A DNA stretch of 64,000 nt from Roseovarius sp. THAF9. Lineage in GTDB: Bacteria > Pseudomonadota > Alphaproteobacteria > Rhodobacterales > Rhodobacteraceae. Each line of letters opens with the position of its first letter. The first letter of the stretch is position 1. Made by a program: the position numbers and the translations under genes. Under the pieces are notes generated by a model, which worked only from the letters and a program-made list of their open reading frames with translations, was not told where the DNA came from and ran no database searches. The stretch spans positions 1 to 64,000 of the forward strand of contig NZ_CP045406.1 in NCBI RefSeq assembly GCF_009363715.1, in the 5' to 3' direction. This document shows, piece by piece, positions 29,101-37,771 of this stretch.

Positions 29101-32100
29101 CAATGCCGGGGCCGCGGTTTGCAGAGTCACCGTGCTTGCGTCAGCGGCCTGTGGCGTGGCGCCATCCGGGCTGCTGGCCGAAACGGTGGCGCTGTTGGTG
29201 ATGTCCACCTCGGCGTCGATATCGGCTTGTGTCACCTCATAAGAGGCGCGGAACGTGACCTCGTCATCCGGTCCCAGCGTCGTCCAAACGCCCGGTCCAC
29301 TGGTATCTGACGATCCACCGATCTCATTGACATCATTGGTCAGGGTTTCGCTGGCAATGGGCAAAGGCGCGGTGCCTGCCGCTGTCGTGTGCTGGTCGAC
29401 GAGTGCGACATTGCTCAGCGTCACGTTACCGGTATTGGTCACCACGTAGGTGTAGTCAATGACCGTCCCCGCCGTGACATTCGTGGTCACCGATGGCGTC
29501 TTGGTTATCGTCAGGCCAGAGGTGCGCGTACCGCCGATGGTCAATTGCGTCATGACCGGCGCGTCCAGTTCAGAGGACGTGGCCGTCGCCACGTTGGTGA
29601 CAAAGCCCGCGTCCAGATCGGCCTGCGTCACGAAATACTCGGCCGTGCATTGGTAGAAATCGCTGGGGGCCAGCCCCCCTGCAGGCAGGCCCGAGCAGAT
29701 GAACGTGCCGATCTTGTCATCGGCGATCTGCGGTTCTTCAAAAAGGGTGACGTTGCCTGTGTTGGCCACCGTAAAGCGGTATTCGATCCGCTGGTTGAAG
29801 GTGGTGATTTCCGTCGTGCTCGATTCCTTCACAAGGTTGATCCGGGGCTCTTGCGGCGGGCCGCGGACAAAAACCGATCCCGTCTCGGTGATCGGATCAA
29901 GATCGCCGTTATTGGGCGTCGCGGTCACCTGCGCGGTGTTGGTGAAGCCACCGAATTCCGATCCGACGGCGCCGTTGTCCACATCCAGATCTTCTTGCGT
30001 CACGATGTAAGTGAACTCGCAGCTGTCGTCGGTCTCGCCCGGCGCGATCGGTCCGATGGTACAGCTTGTGGGGCTGACCAGCCGGTCATCGGTCACAGTC
30101 GCCTCGGACAGGGTGATATTACCGGTGTTTTCAACCGCAATCACGAAGGTCAGCTCTTCTCCTGGATCGGTAAAGGCCTGTCCCGCACCGGGGTCAGGAT
30201 CGATCGTCTTCGTCACGACCATCTGAACATCCGGCGTCTCCAGCGTTTGCGTCACGCTATCGCTGCCGCTGATGGTCTCGCCCTGCGGGTCCGTGCCGGT
30301 GGCACTGGCCGTGTTCACCAACGTCTGCGCATCGATGTCGTCCTGCGTGACCTCGTAATCGCCCTCGCAGATCAGCGCCTCGCCCTGATCCAGAACGACG
30401 TTCGCCGGAGCGGCCACACCAGCTACTGTACAGGTCAGTGCCGGCAGCAGCGGATCACTTATCGACACGCCCGAAATGGTCTGGTTGCCGGTGTTTTCCG
30501 CGGTGACGCGATATGTCAGCGTATCGCCCGCTGCGGCTGTGGCGATGCCCGAGATCTGCGCTTTGGTCACGGTCAGTTGAGGGTCTTCGTCGGCATTCAC
30601 CGTTGCGGCCACGTTCGGCGACACAACCTGCGTCGGCAAAGGACTGGTCGGGGGATAGAATGTCTGCGCCGTGGCGTTGTTGGTCACGAAGCCACGGTCA
30701 AGGTCTTCCTGCGTAATGCTATAAGTTTCGCTACAGGTGATCGTCTCGCCGGTTGCCAAGGCAGGCGGCGCGTCAGTTTTACAGGTGAACGTGCCGATCC
30801 TGTCATCGACGACACTGATTTCACCGGCCAGGCCCACGTTACCTGAGTTCGTCACCTGATAGTCGTAGGTGATGACCTGTCCAACTTGCGTAAAGGGCAC
30901 ATTTGTGGCGGCGGCGGTCTTGGTCACCGTCAGCGCAGGGTTGGCATTCACCGGGTAGATGGCATCGTCGCTGGGTGACTGCACCGCCACGCCATTAAAG
31001 GTACCAGTTGCAAAAACCACGTTCGTCGCTGACCCCAGCGCAAGGTCATCGGCTGTAACCGTGTAGCTGGACGGACAAACCAGTGTCTCACCGGGCAAAA
31101 GCTCGTTGTTCGGCACCGCCGGGCACGCCGGGGTCGACAGGTTGTCGGTCAGCGTGATCGGTGCGTCGATCGTGACGTTACCCGTATTGGTCACCACGAT
31201 TTCATACGTCAGTATATCGCCCTCGTCGAAGAACCCGGGATTGTTCGTGGAGACAAAGGTTTTCTCGATGCTCAGTTCCGGTGTCTGGACCGCGTTCACG
31301 GTCACGCTGTCGGTGTTCGAGTCTTCCGTCACGCCGTCAAACACGGTCGAGGCAGTGGCGATATTCGTCACACTGCCCGCATCGACGTCATCTTGGTCGG
31401 CGACCCAATCCTGTTCACAAACGACGCTGCCGCCCGGCATCACTGGTGCGGCGGTACAGGTCAGTGTGCCACTGATCTGGTCATCGACCACCGTGATCGG
31501 ATCGGTGGTCGTAACGTTGCCGATATTGGTGACCACGTATTCAAACGTCACCACGTCCAGCGGTTCCGAGTAACTGGCCGAAGATGTCGCCTCGATCCGC
31601 TTTTCCAGGCGCAGGGCGGGTTGTTGGTCGACCGTGACGGTCGCCGTGTCTTGGTTCGAGGTCACCGTCACGAAAGGCGTATCGCCCGGATTTTGCGGGA
31701 TGATGGGCTGCGTCACACTGGCGCTTGCTTCGTTCACGACCTCGCCCCGGTCCAGATCATCCTGCGTCACGACGTATTCGCCGGTACAGGTGATCGTCGC
31801 GCCCGGCGCGATGCCTGCCCCCGGCGTGACCGGGCATTCCACGTCCGGGATCAGGTCGTCGGAAATGCTGATCTCGGAGGTGATGGTGACATTGCCGGTA
31901 TTCTGGACGATGAAATCATAGGTCAGTACCTGCCCAACACTCTCGAGCGTAGCGCCGAAGGTGCTGTTCTTGGTCAGGTCCAGCGCCGGCAGTTGGGCGG
32001 GGCCGGTCACGGTCTCGGTATCAAAGGCCGACACAGGCGTGCCTTGAACGGCGCTTTCGCCCGTCACATCCACGCGGTTGGTATAGCTGCCCGCATCCAC

Positions 32101-35100
32101 GTCGCCCTGGTCAAAACTCTTGGTGGCCGACAGCGGCGTCGTGTCCAGACATTGCGTTGTCGTGTCGCCCGGGGCCAAATCCGGCAGCGGACAGGCAAAG
32201 CTCAGATCGCCATCGTTCAGCTGAAGATCGGTCAGTGTCACATTGCCCGTATTGGTCACGACAAAGGTGAACACTTCGGTGTCCGACACTCCGGTGAAGG
32301 CCCCATCTGTCGACTGCTTGTCGATACTGACCGTCGCAGCCTCGACCGGGCCTTGGCTTGTCACGCTATCGCTTTGATCCGCAGGGTCGCCCACGCCGGG
32401 GGGCGCATCCAACGTGATCGACGCGGTATTGGTCAGCGATCCGGCATCCAAATCCCCCTGCTGAACCGTATAGGTCGCAACACAGCTCGACACGTCCACG
32501 GCGCGTGGCGCGAGGCTTGGAATGGTGCAGTTGAACGGTGTGCCAAAGAACGGATCGCTGATTTGCAGGTTGCTCAGCGTGACATTGCCGGTGTTCTCGA
32601 CCCGGAACGTGTAAGACAGGCTGTCGTTTTCCGCCGTGAACCCACCGCTGACCAGCTTGTCGAAATCGTAGCTTGCAACGCGCGCAGGACCGGGCACCGT
32701 GACGGTATCCGTCTGCGCCGTGATCTCGGCGGAATCGAGCGTCGCCAGATTGACCACCTGCCCTGCATCAATGTCGTCCTGCGTCACGGTATGGCTAAAG
32801 ACACAGGTCGTATCCACAGCGCCAGGCGCCAGCGACGCGATTGCGCACGCAAACCCGGGATCAAGCGCATCGGTCACCTGCAACGCGCTCAGCGTCTGCG
32901 TCCCGGTGTTCTCCACCCGCATTGTGTACGTGATTTGTTCACCCACCGTGGCAAAGGCCGCGCGGTCGGCCTGCTTGGTCAAGCTGGCGGTCCTCTGCGG
33001 CGTCGCGGGATTGATCGGCGTCGAGACCGTATCGGTCTCGGCAAACTGCGCGCCTTGTGCAGGGATGGCACTGGCGGTGGCCGTGTTGTCGATGACCTCG
33101 CGATCCAGATCGGCCTGCATGACAGTGTAATTGCCCGAACACGTATCCGTCGCCCCCGGTGCAATATCGTTCAGCGTGCAGGACAGCCCCGGCAAAAGCG
33201 GATCCGACACCGTCACCGCATCCAACGAGACATTGCCGGTATTCTCGATCTCGAACGTGTAGGTCACGACCTCGCCCAGCGCCGAGAACTGCGTCGGCCC
33301 ACTTTTGGTGAATACCATCGCAGGTTGCGCATCCACCGGAACCGACGCGTTGCTCTGGTTCGAGGTGATTGTCGTCGTGGTGCCGTTATTGGTGAAATCG
33401 AACGCGGCGGTCGCGGCGTTGTCCACCTGCCCGGCATCCAACTCGGCCTGCGTCACGCCCACCCGTTCACCGAAACACGAGAACGTCGCCCCCGGCGAAA
33501 ACGGATCCGGCTGTGCCGAACAATCGGCAGCCGACGTCAAGGCCGGATCGTTGATCGTGATCGCATTCGCGGGCAACGTCAGGGTCGTGTCGCCCGTGTT
33601 CTCGATCTCGAATTCGTATTGAAGGGTGTCGCCCGTGGCCGCCACCGTCGCCGTCAGCGCGGATTTAGTCAACGTGATCGCCGGCGTGAAGTCCGGCGCA
33701 ATCTGCGCCGACACCTGATCCGAGGTCACGCCCCCGACAGACGCGGTCGCCACGTTCACGACCGTGCCCGCCTCGATATCGGCGCGGGTCAGGCGATAAT
33801 CGCCGGTGCAGGTAATCGACGCACCGATATTCAATGGCAGGGGCTGACAGGTAAACGTTCCGATCTTGTCATCGTTGATCTCGATCTGCGACGCTCCTGC
33901 CGTGGCGGGCGTCAGGTCTACATTGCCGGTGTTGGTCACCTCGAAGGAATATGTCACCAGCGCGTTTTCGACATATTGCGCGGCACTCAGAACCGGGGCC
34001 GTCTTCACCAGCGTCAGCGCCGGTTGCTGATCGGCCGGGACCGTCACGCTGTCACTGCCTGACGACACGGTATTGGGCGTGGGGCCCGCCTCGGTGGCGG
34101 CTGCGGTCGCGATATTCGTCACCTCGCCCGCGTTCAGATCGGCCTGCGTGGTCGTGTACGCCGCCGACGTACAGACGATCGACGTCCCCGGCAGGATTTC
34201 GGGATCGGTACAGGTCACGCTGACCCGATCATCGGTCACCGTCGGCGTCAGCAGCGTCACGTTCCCGGTGTTGGTCAACTCGTATTCATATGTCAGCGCC
34301 ACACCCGTCGCATCAAAGCTGGTGGGCGATGCAGCCGCCAGGCGTTTGTCCAGCGTCAGGCCGGTGGTCCGCACCGCCGTGACCGTCGCGTCATCGCTGT
34401 CGGATGCCGTCGTACCGCCAATCGTGACCGATGCGCTGGCCGTGTTGTCGACCTGCCCGGCGTTGATGTCGTCCTGATCCACCGTGTAGCTGGCCTGACA
34501 CAGGACGAAACCGCCCGGCGCGATCGTCCCGGCCGGACAGGTTGCCCCACTTGTCAGCGGATCGTTCACGGTCGGCACCGGATAGGACACGTTACCGGTG
34601 TTCTCGATACGGATCTGATAGGTCAGAACATCGCCAACCGCCGAATAGTCGGCGGTCTGCGCGGTCTTCGTCAACGCAAGACCCGGCGCCGCCGCCGGCC
34701 CCGGCAGCGCCAGAGTATCGTTCCCTGTCACCCCGGCGCCGCCCGGATCTTGCGCGTTGACCGTTACAGTGTTGTCCAGCGTATTCGCCGCCGACGCGGC
34801 GAAATCGTCCACGTCGCTTTGTTGCACCGTATAGCTGCCGCTACAGGTGAAATCCTCGCCCGGTGCCAGGTCCGGCGGTGTACAGGGCAGCCCCGGCAAC
34901 AGCGGGTCGCTTACGGACAGATTGGACAGCGTTACGTTGCCGTCATTGCGGATCAGGATGTCATAAGGCACGCTCGTGCCCGCTTCGCCAAAGGCTGTCA
35001 GCGACGAAGTCTTATCGACAACAAGGACAGGGTTGAAGGCAGGTCCATTGACCGTCACCGTGTCCGACAGCTCCCCCAAAACCCCGAAATCGGGCGTCCC

Positions 35101-36054
35101 TTCTGCGGTTGCGACGTTCGTGACGAACCCACGGTCCAGATCTTCCTGTGTCGTCTGATAGCTTGCGGTACAGGTCGCAAAATCCGCCGTGCCACCGGGA
35201 TTGGTGTCCAGAATGGTCGTCTTGTCACAGGCCACCGTGCCGATCACGTCGTCATCAACGCTCAGGTTTCGGATAGGAACCGATCCCACATTCGTGACAA
35301 CGAACGTATAGTTGATGGTCTCGCCAACGGTGGTGAAGTCGGTCGTGTCGGCGGTTTTCTCCAGCGTGTAGCCCGGCGCAACCGTAACGATATCGTTGTT
35401 TGCCAGGTTCTGACCGCGCCGGAAATCCCAGTAGTTGTCGTTGGGATCGTCATCCAGAACCTGCGTGGTGGTTTGCCCCGTGCTCAGAATGTTCTGTAGC
35501 AGCGCAGGGTTGGTCGATGAAAACCAGCCGGTGTTGAAGGTCTGGTTGCCGAACCCGGTGTCAAAACCAAAGCTCTGTGTACCCGTCGTGTTGGTGATCT
35601 CTGTCGTGATCCCGGACCACGATCCCACGTTAAAGCCATTGAGGATCAGCGAGATGTCATTTTCGTCGAAACCGCCGGGCTGCGTATCCCCGTCGTACGC
35701 GGAAAACCGGATGTAGACCTGCTGCAACCCTCCGCCAAAATAGTCGGCACAGCTGGAAAATCCGCAATCCAGAACCACCGGATCGTTGATCGTAAAGGGG
35801 TTTCCGCGAAAGCGTGTGGGCTGCCCGTTGTTGTTAAACCCGCGAAACGCGCCGGCCGGATTGGAAAACTGGTAATACAGGTTGCCGTTGTTGCCGACCA
35901 AGACGAAAGCGACCCCACCCGCCTCGGGGTAATCCGCCGGCAGCGTGATTGACGTGCCGGGAACTGTTGTGGTGAAAGGGGTCGCAAACGCGGCCGTCGC
36001 GCTGAATGCGACTGCTCCCATGATCTGCGCAAGGTTCTTCAGCCAGGTTCGCAT
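23134..36054 (-). CDS. Giant exported DUF11-repeat surface protein (about 4306 residues)
   Basis: 12.9-kb gene. I start at ATG 36054, giving a signal peptide (MRTWLKNLAQIMGAVAFSAT, cleavage after AFA); an upstream in-frame start at 36180 would bury it. A unique N-terminal domain of about 190 residues precedes about 31 tandem DUF11-type Ig-like repeats of 110-150 residues. Each repeat opens with a (P)xLxxxKT motif, then GxxxTYxxxVxNTGNVTL, and ends in a D(I/L)DxGxxxNxAxAxx strand. Near the C-terminus are an Asp-rich calcium-type segment (DTDGDGVPD, DRDGDGIPDNEDYD, around 24540-24640), a last DUF11 repeat, an SdrD-B-like domain (GKVFDDRNGNGYQD) and a roughly 110-residue OmpA-like end. Many repeats carry Cys pairs. 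This fits a long adhesive or shielding fibre. It heads an operon with a barrel and a muramidase. Confidence 0.85.
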   Translation of the reverse strand: MRTWLKNLAQIMGAVAFSATAAFATPFTTTVPGTSITLPADYPEAGGVAFVLVGNNGNLYYQFSNPAGAFRGFNNNGQPTRFRGNPFTINDPVVLDCGFSSCADYFGGGLQQVYIRFSAYDGDTQPGGFDENDISLILNGFNVGSWSGITTEITNTTGTQSFGFDTGFGNQTFNTGWFSSTNPALLQNILSTGQTTTQVLDDDPNDNYWDFRRGQNLANNDIVTVAPGYTLEKTADTTDFTTVGETINYTFVVTNVGSVPIRNLSVDDDVIGTVACDKTTILDTNPGGTADFATCTASYQTTQEDLDRGFVTNVATAEGTPDFGVLGELSDTVTVNGPAFNPVLVVDKTSSLTAFGEAGTSVPYDILIRNDGNVTLSNLSVSDPLLPGLPCTPPDLAPGEDFTCSGSYTVQQSDVDDFAASAANTLDNTVTVNAQDPGGAGVTGNDTLALPGPAAAPGLALTKTAQTADYSAVGDVLTYQIRIENTGNVSYPVPTVNDPLTSGATCPAGTIAPGGFVLCQASYTVDQDDINAGQVDNTASASVTIGGTTASDSDDATVTAVRTTGLTLDKRLAAASPTSFDATGVALTYEYELTNTGNVTLLTPTVTDDRVSVTCTDPEILPGTSIVCTSAAYTTTQADLNAGEVTNIATAAATEAGPTPNTVSSGSDSVTVPADQQPALTLVKTAPVLSAAQYVENALVTYSFEVTNTGNVDLTPATAGASQIEINDDKIGTFTCQPLPLNIGASITCTGDYRLTRADIEAGTVVNVATASVGGVTSDQVSAQIAPDFTPAITLTKSALTATVAATGDTLQYEFEIENTGDTTLTLPANAITINDPALTSAADCSAQPDPFSPGATFSCFGERVGVTQAELDAGQVDNAATAAFDFTNNGTTTTITSNQSNASVPVDAQPAMVFTKSGPTQFSALGEVVTYTFEIENTGNVSLDAVTVSDPLLPGLSCTLNDIAPGATDTCSGNYTVMQADLDREVIDNTATASAIPAQGAQFAETDTVSTPINPATPQRTASLTKQADRAAFATVGEQITYTMRVENTGTQTLSALQVTDALDPGFACAIASLAPGAVDTTCVFSHTVTQDDIDAGQVVNLATLDSAEITAQTDTVTVPGPARVASYDFDKLVSGGFTAENDSLSYTFRVENTGNVTLSNLQISDPFFGTPFNCTIPSLAPRAVDVSSCVATYTVQQGDLDAGSLTNTASITLDAPPGVGDPADQSDSVTSQGPVEAATVSIDKQSTDGAFTGVSDTEVFTFVVTNTGNVTLTDLQLNDGDLSFACPLPDLAPGDTTTQCLDTTPLSATKSFDQGDVDAGSYTNRVDVTGESAVQGTPVSAFDTETVTGPAQLPALDLTKNSTFGATLESVGQVLTYDFIVQNTGNVTITSEISISDDLIPDVECPVTPGAGIAPGATITCTGEYVVTQDDLDRGEVVNEASASVTQPIIPQNPGDTPFVTVTSNQDTATVTVDQQPALRLEKRIEATSSASYSEPLDVVTFEYVVTNIGNVTTTDPITVVDDQISGTLTCTAAPVMPGGSVVCEQDWVADQDDVDAGSVTNIATASTVFDGVTEDSNTDSVTVNAVQTPELSIEKTFVSTNNPGFFDEGDILTYEIVVTNTGNVTIDAPITLTDNLSTPACPAVPNNELLPGETLVCPSSYTVTADDLALGSATNVVFATGTFNGVAVQSPSDDAIYPVNANPALTVTKTAAATNVPFTQVGQVITYDYQVTNSGNVGLAGEISVVDDRIGTFTCKTDAPPALATGETITCSETYSITQEDLDRGFVTNNATAQTFYPPTSPLPTQVVSPNVAATVNADEDPQLTVTKAQISGIATAAAGDTLTYRVTAENTGNQTISGVSISDPLLPALTCTVAGVAAPANVVLDQGEALICEGDYEVTQDDIDAQTLVNTASATGTDPQGETISGSDSVTQTLETPDVQMVVTKTIDPDPGAGQAFTDPGEELTFVIAVENTGNITLSEATVTDDRLVSPTSCTIGPIAPGETDDSCEFTYIVTQEDLDVDNGAVGSEFGGFTNTAQVTATPNNGDLDPITETGSVFVRGPPQEPRINLVKESSTTEITTFNQRIEYRFTVANTGNVTLFEEPQIADDKIGTFICSGLPAGGLAPSDFYQCTAEYFVTQADLDAGFVTNVATATSSELDAPVMTQLTIGGTRTSGLTITKTPSVTTNVTAGTVIDYTYVVTNTGNVTLSNVALVDQHTTAAGTAPLPIASETLTNDVNEIGGSSDTSGPGVWTTLGPDDEVTFRASYEVTQADIDAEVDITNSATVSASSPDGATPQAADASTVTLQTAAPALELVKTADDNEVTTPALVGQRVSYRIELANTGNQTLSNVALTDSFVDGNGDSLPISLTLQSGDGGVAGALEVGETWVFEATYTLTQDDIDSGALENTASVAADDPQGAPITDQLDAPVVVDLPQTGSFVVTKTADASDVSDPAEPGQQIAYAIEVANNGNVTLSDVVLSDTFVDGNGDPVEITPVLASGDGGISGLLEVGETWVFEVTYTLEQSDIDSGLLRNSATVRATDPNGVERSETIDAPVEVALGQEAGLEGQKIVQTSAAAVGETITFQISATNTGNVTLNDVAVASDLLTRLDGTVVPLTSGPTFAGADQGSGAGVLVPGEVATYLATYTLTQADIDAGGVRNTATVTGTPPVGSPITDVTDDGDDGDGNTTDDAAEVLIAADPQIVLTKQPAADAPATFATVGTEIPYEFIVENTGNVTLFDPVEISDPLITDAGGTVECPAILSEGLAPQASVTCTATYVVTQEDIDRGTVDNTATATQGALSSVSETSVPALQEPELTMLKEAPEIAPEDFITGLEVEYTFTTTNTGNTTVFDPVDVVDTLIPAEDITCPDFPANGLAPGAEYVCTGLYAVTATDVDLGSITNVAFSTDGTTASELSSVTVPNEGVPSLTTEKTGLTDTFEALGDVLDYEFSVTNSGTRAFAQPVVITDTLLGEITCFTPTAEDPDFVAGETATCTGSYVITQEDIDRGSVLNEAYAQTTFGADDTVVLSPADSVLTDGALEPELTIEKTAATLPVTGVDQVLTYTVTVTNSGNQTITSIAASDPLLDGFVCEAAALAPAEVLTCAGDYTVRQADIDAGSLSNSAQVSGVSPQGDAVTDDTVLVVEMPVPAPSLTLVKTATPAQFGEVGSTLTYLFTIENTGNVTLSDLVLTDVLVPDYTCEIASLAPGVTDRTCTLEVEVTQDMVDAGGIDNAAAVTATDPNGTDVSAEAALFTDGPAQRPALDATKVALPTPGVVGAEVPFVLTVQNTGNVTLETLQIVDQMVDGDGNTVFLDAPFALTAASDTGADGLLSVGEVWTYEARVTLTQDIVNSGGLSNQVTANAVGPGDVPVSDLSDDGDDADGNSENDRTEFEILAEPALSVVKSVETPGAAVGDEVVFAITATNIGNVALTDVAATDQLTRLSGEPLSVTVTPVSVPNPLNSGAVATWEARYVLTQADLDAGGISNSATVRGTTPDDTSISDVSANDDASDGNIDDDPTVLALDPAPALQVIKTAVDVGSEAGETVTYQITVANTGNVTLTSLALTDSLTDIDGQTPRTPALTFVSSDATPPSPEGTLVPGETATYRSTVTLLQSDIEAGGLINSVTANAQTRQGQPVQDVSDDDGTGANDPTVTNIDAAPSLSVVKTGGEVTQLFPTIEQVTFSIAVENTGNVIQTGIDVQDDLAAFVAPGTLLSEDYPLNVTVSGFTDALVNSAYDGQADLSLLTGNPTLAPGETGTVTVTLVYATPAGGTGGENTATAGSDQLPVPASGTASVAVTDTDGDGVPDTIESTGDRDGDGIPDNEDYDPTGYFYCEDTGAILSGGQITVTGNGFTQTGVGTNGPIVVVQDGSSGSFQFFVTAAGSYELSLAYPPAGAPSTARTSLGALDVTTLPNPGVLGSGEFGATGQLADFTAPANPFYTTFVFEPGDPVVLNNNIPLTNCAGAPAIEATKAADRTTAVFGETINYTLSFRNNTSATVAGAQIVDRLPGGLVYTPGTGRVDGVAIDPTITGGSLLWTVDLAPAQTITVNFSARVRRTGEFGILSNRTWLQDAGGARVSNVASADVRIDPEHVFDCSDVIGKVFDDRNGNGYQDAPPEGGRKAEAIEPGIPGVRLATPDGLLITTDEFGRFSVPCAALPKNIGSNFQLKLDTRTLPSGYRVTTENPRNIRLTAGKIAKMNFGAMLGQVVRIELTDRAFAAGQMTPGAELERAVDGLLAQISGTPSVLRITYALAGDEAPETGRTRLKRLDELIQKRWRKAGTYKLIIERTVTRVKQ

Positions 36055-36393
36055 ACTGCTCGTATTTCCCTCTTCAACTCGGCCTGTTCTTCGCCGGAAT
36101 GCGGAAGTCAAAGCCCTGATGACCAAGGCGCCGCAGGAGTCTTTTGGCGCAACTACAACGAGTGGCGCTGTGTCGATCAATTAAATTTATCGCCCGAAGC
36201 TCACGTCGCGCCGGAATGTGTCGGTAATGCCATGAACAGAGCGCCATCAAACGGGGAAAACCACGCCGAAAACCGCATCGCTGAGGCGCGCCTATGCCGC
36301 GCTCGCAAATACACCCCAGACCAAAATTTCCCAGGCCCGCTGAAAGGGGCGCGGGCCAAGATAGAATGTCCCGAAAATCGGAGGATCAGCATT
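36055..36393. other. Leader region of the giant surface-protein operon
   Basis: About 340 bp between the giant gene and an IS6 element. It has no credible gene on either strand. It must hold the promoter of the 17-kb operon unless that promoter lies within the IS element. I see no clear operator or hairpin. A modest purine-rich stretch (GAAGAGGG) lies about 14 bases before ATG 36054. Confidence 0.4.
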
Positions 36394-37202
36394 GGCATTG
36401 CCAACTTAAAGGCACTGACCTGTAACGGTGACCAGAGGCGATTTTCTCAAGCGGTCATTTCGAGCGCATAACCTTGCCACAGGTCGAAGGCATCGGACCT
36501 TGCGTGGCGGTATGAGATGTTGGAGAGGCGGTAGCGGCGGGGTCTGAACATCGTGTTGATTTGGTCGTGGGCCGCGAGAAACCTTTGCGTCTGTTGGATC
36601 GATTTGAAGCGACCCATGACCTTCTCTCGTTTGCGGGTCGGCCGATGCGAACCCTCGATGCGGTTGTTGAGCCCTTTGTGTGCCCGATGGTCAGCTTCAG
36701 GCGCGAGGGTCCGGATCGGTTTGAGGTAACTGCGCAATTTGTCCGTAACGACAACACGCGGTTTGCCAAAGCGGGCGATCAGCCGCGTAAGGAAACACTT
36801 GGCAGCTTTAGCGTTCCGGCGCGGCTGCACAAGGATATCCAGCACGTCCCCGTTCGCATCCACCGCTCGCCACAACCACTGCTTCACGCCGCTGATCGGA
36901 ACGACGACTTCATCCAGATGCCATTTGTCTGCAGCTGTGGGACGGTCACGCTTGATGCAATCGGCGAAATGCAGACCAAATCGGTTCACCCATTTGCGCA
37001 CGGTTTCCCGGCTGACGGTTATACCGCGTTCAGCCAGCAGATCCTCTACTTCCGCCGTGATGAGCGCGAAGCTGATAGGCCCATATGGCATAGGCCACGA
37101 CTTCACGGGGGAAACGATAGCCCTTCAGGCGCGGCATCTCAGATGGTATCTTCATGACAAAACGCTAGTCGCGTCAAGATGCGGTAGCAAGCTGGCAATG
37201 CC
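36394..37202 (-). mobile_element. IS6-family insertion sequence, about 809 bp
   Basis: The ends are marked by the inverted pair GGCATTGCCA (36394-36403) and TGGCAATGCC (37193-37202). It contains one transposase frame with a frameshift. Its right end abuts exactly the truncation point of the DUF1403 fragment, so it terminates that gene copy. Confidence 0.7.
36447..37155 (-). pseudogene. IS6-family transposase with N-terminal frameshift
   Basis: The minus strand starts at ATG 37155 with MKIPSEMPRLKGYRFPREVV followed by AYAIWAY, the normal N-terminus, then loses frame where homologues read AYHRFALS. The remainder (ALITAEVEDLLAERGITVSR to the stop at 36447) is in another frame and contains the DDE core (DKWHLDEVVVPI, VVVTDKLRSY, NNRIEGSHRPTR). 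A one-base loss near 37085 explains this. The downstream frame could be translated alone from ATG 37106, but without the proper start of the DNA-binding region. Confidence 0.75.
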
Positions 37203-37614
37203 AGCCAGACGCCTACGTCGCCCGTGAAGTCGGCGCCGACCAAGTCGGCATCTCACCCGTCCCGCCTGCCAGAAGACGCACGGCGGCGCGCCAAAACGCC
37301 AGGAGATCGCCGTCGGGGCCCCGTGCCTCGCCCGGCGGCGTCAGATGATAGGCATCGCGGATATCCGCTTCGCGTGCCAACCGGCCTTTCAATTTCAAGG
37401 TCGCCGTCGCGGCATTGAGCGCCAGCCGGTTGGCGAGCAGTTTCACGGGCACGCCATGCCTGGGATCGACGATCAGCTGGTCGAGCACTGTCAGCGCCGC
37501 CCCGGATCGAACGGCCACAGTTTCGAGGGTTTCCGCCCGCCCAGAGGTGACCCTGCTCGGTAGTTGAGGTAGGGTGTTCAGGTCGTCGGAGATAGCGGGG
37601 GGCTGATATGTCAT
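37203..37614 (-). pseudogene. Truncated DUF1403 gene (inverted duplicate of 48537-49490)
   Basis: The first 110 or so residues (MTYQPPAISDDLNTLPQLPS, ALTVLDQLIVDPRHGVPVKL, READIRDAYHL) are strongly similar to the intact gene at 48537. A one-base deletion after TGE shifts the frame (the intact copy reads GEIADFVGAEF), and homology then ends at the IS6 border near 37203. About two-thirds of the gene is missing. The 75-bp leader upstream is also duplicated. It lies in inverted orientation relative to the intact copy. Confidence 0.8.
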
Positions 37615-37689
37615 GCCACAACACTATTCTCTCACGGCGCTTTCGTCCACAATATGATGTGCAAACCGCCCCACCCTGCCGCTCTAGAC

Positions 37690-37720
37690 TATGTCCAATA
37701 AGTTTGCCTTATCGGACATA
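37690..37720. repeat. Tyrosine-recombinase core-type site (att/dif-like)
   Basis: Two 13-bp arms, TATGTCCAATAAG (37690-37702) and CTTATCGGACATA (37708-37720), are inverted with one mismatch around a 5-bp spacer TTTGC. The symmetry extends outward through flanking TCTAGA hexamers. Arm length and spacing are those of tyrosine-recombinase crossover sites, and a tyrosine recombinase gene begins 51 bp away. A related site lies at 48431-48461. Confidence 0.6.
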
Positions 37721-37771
37721 TCTAGATACGCTGCGGCACAGTCTCAAAATCAGCGGGTTTTCAGGGAAACA

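Noticed and set aside
21728..34062. Long plus-strand frames inside the surface operon (21728-23179, 25126-26820, 31393-34062)
   Set aside because: Antisense shadows of repeat-coding DNA; their Arg/His/Gly-rich repeats mirror the DUF11 repeats on the minus strand.
23900..35400. Regularly recurring nucleotide segments resembling a repeat array or CRISPR
   Set aside because: Period about 330-450 bp, diverged sequences, in frame with protein repeats; no short identical repeats with unique spacers.
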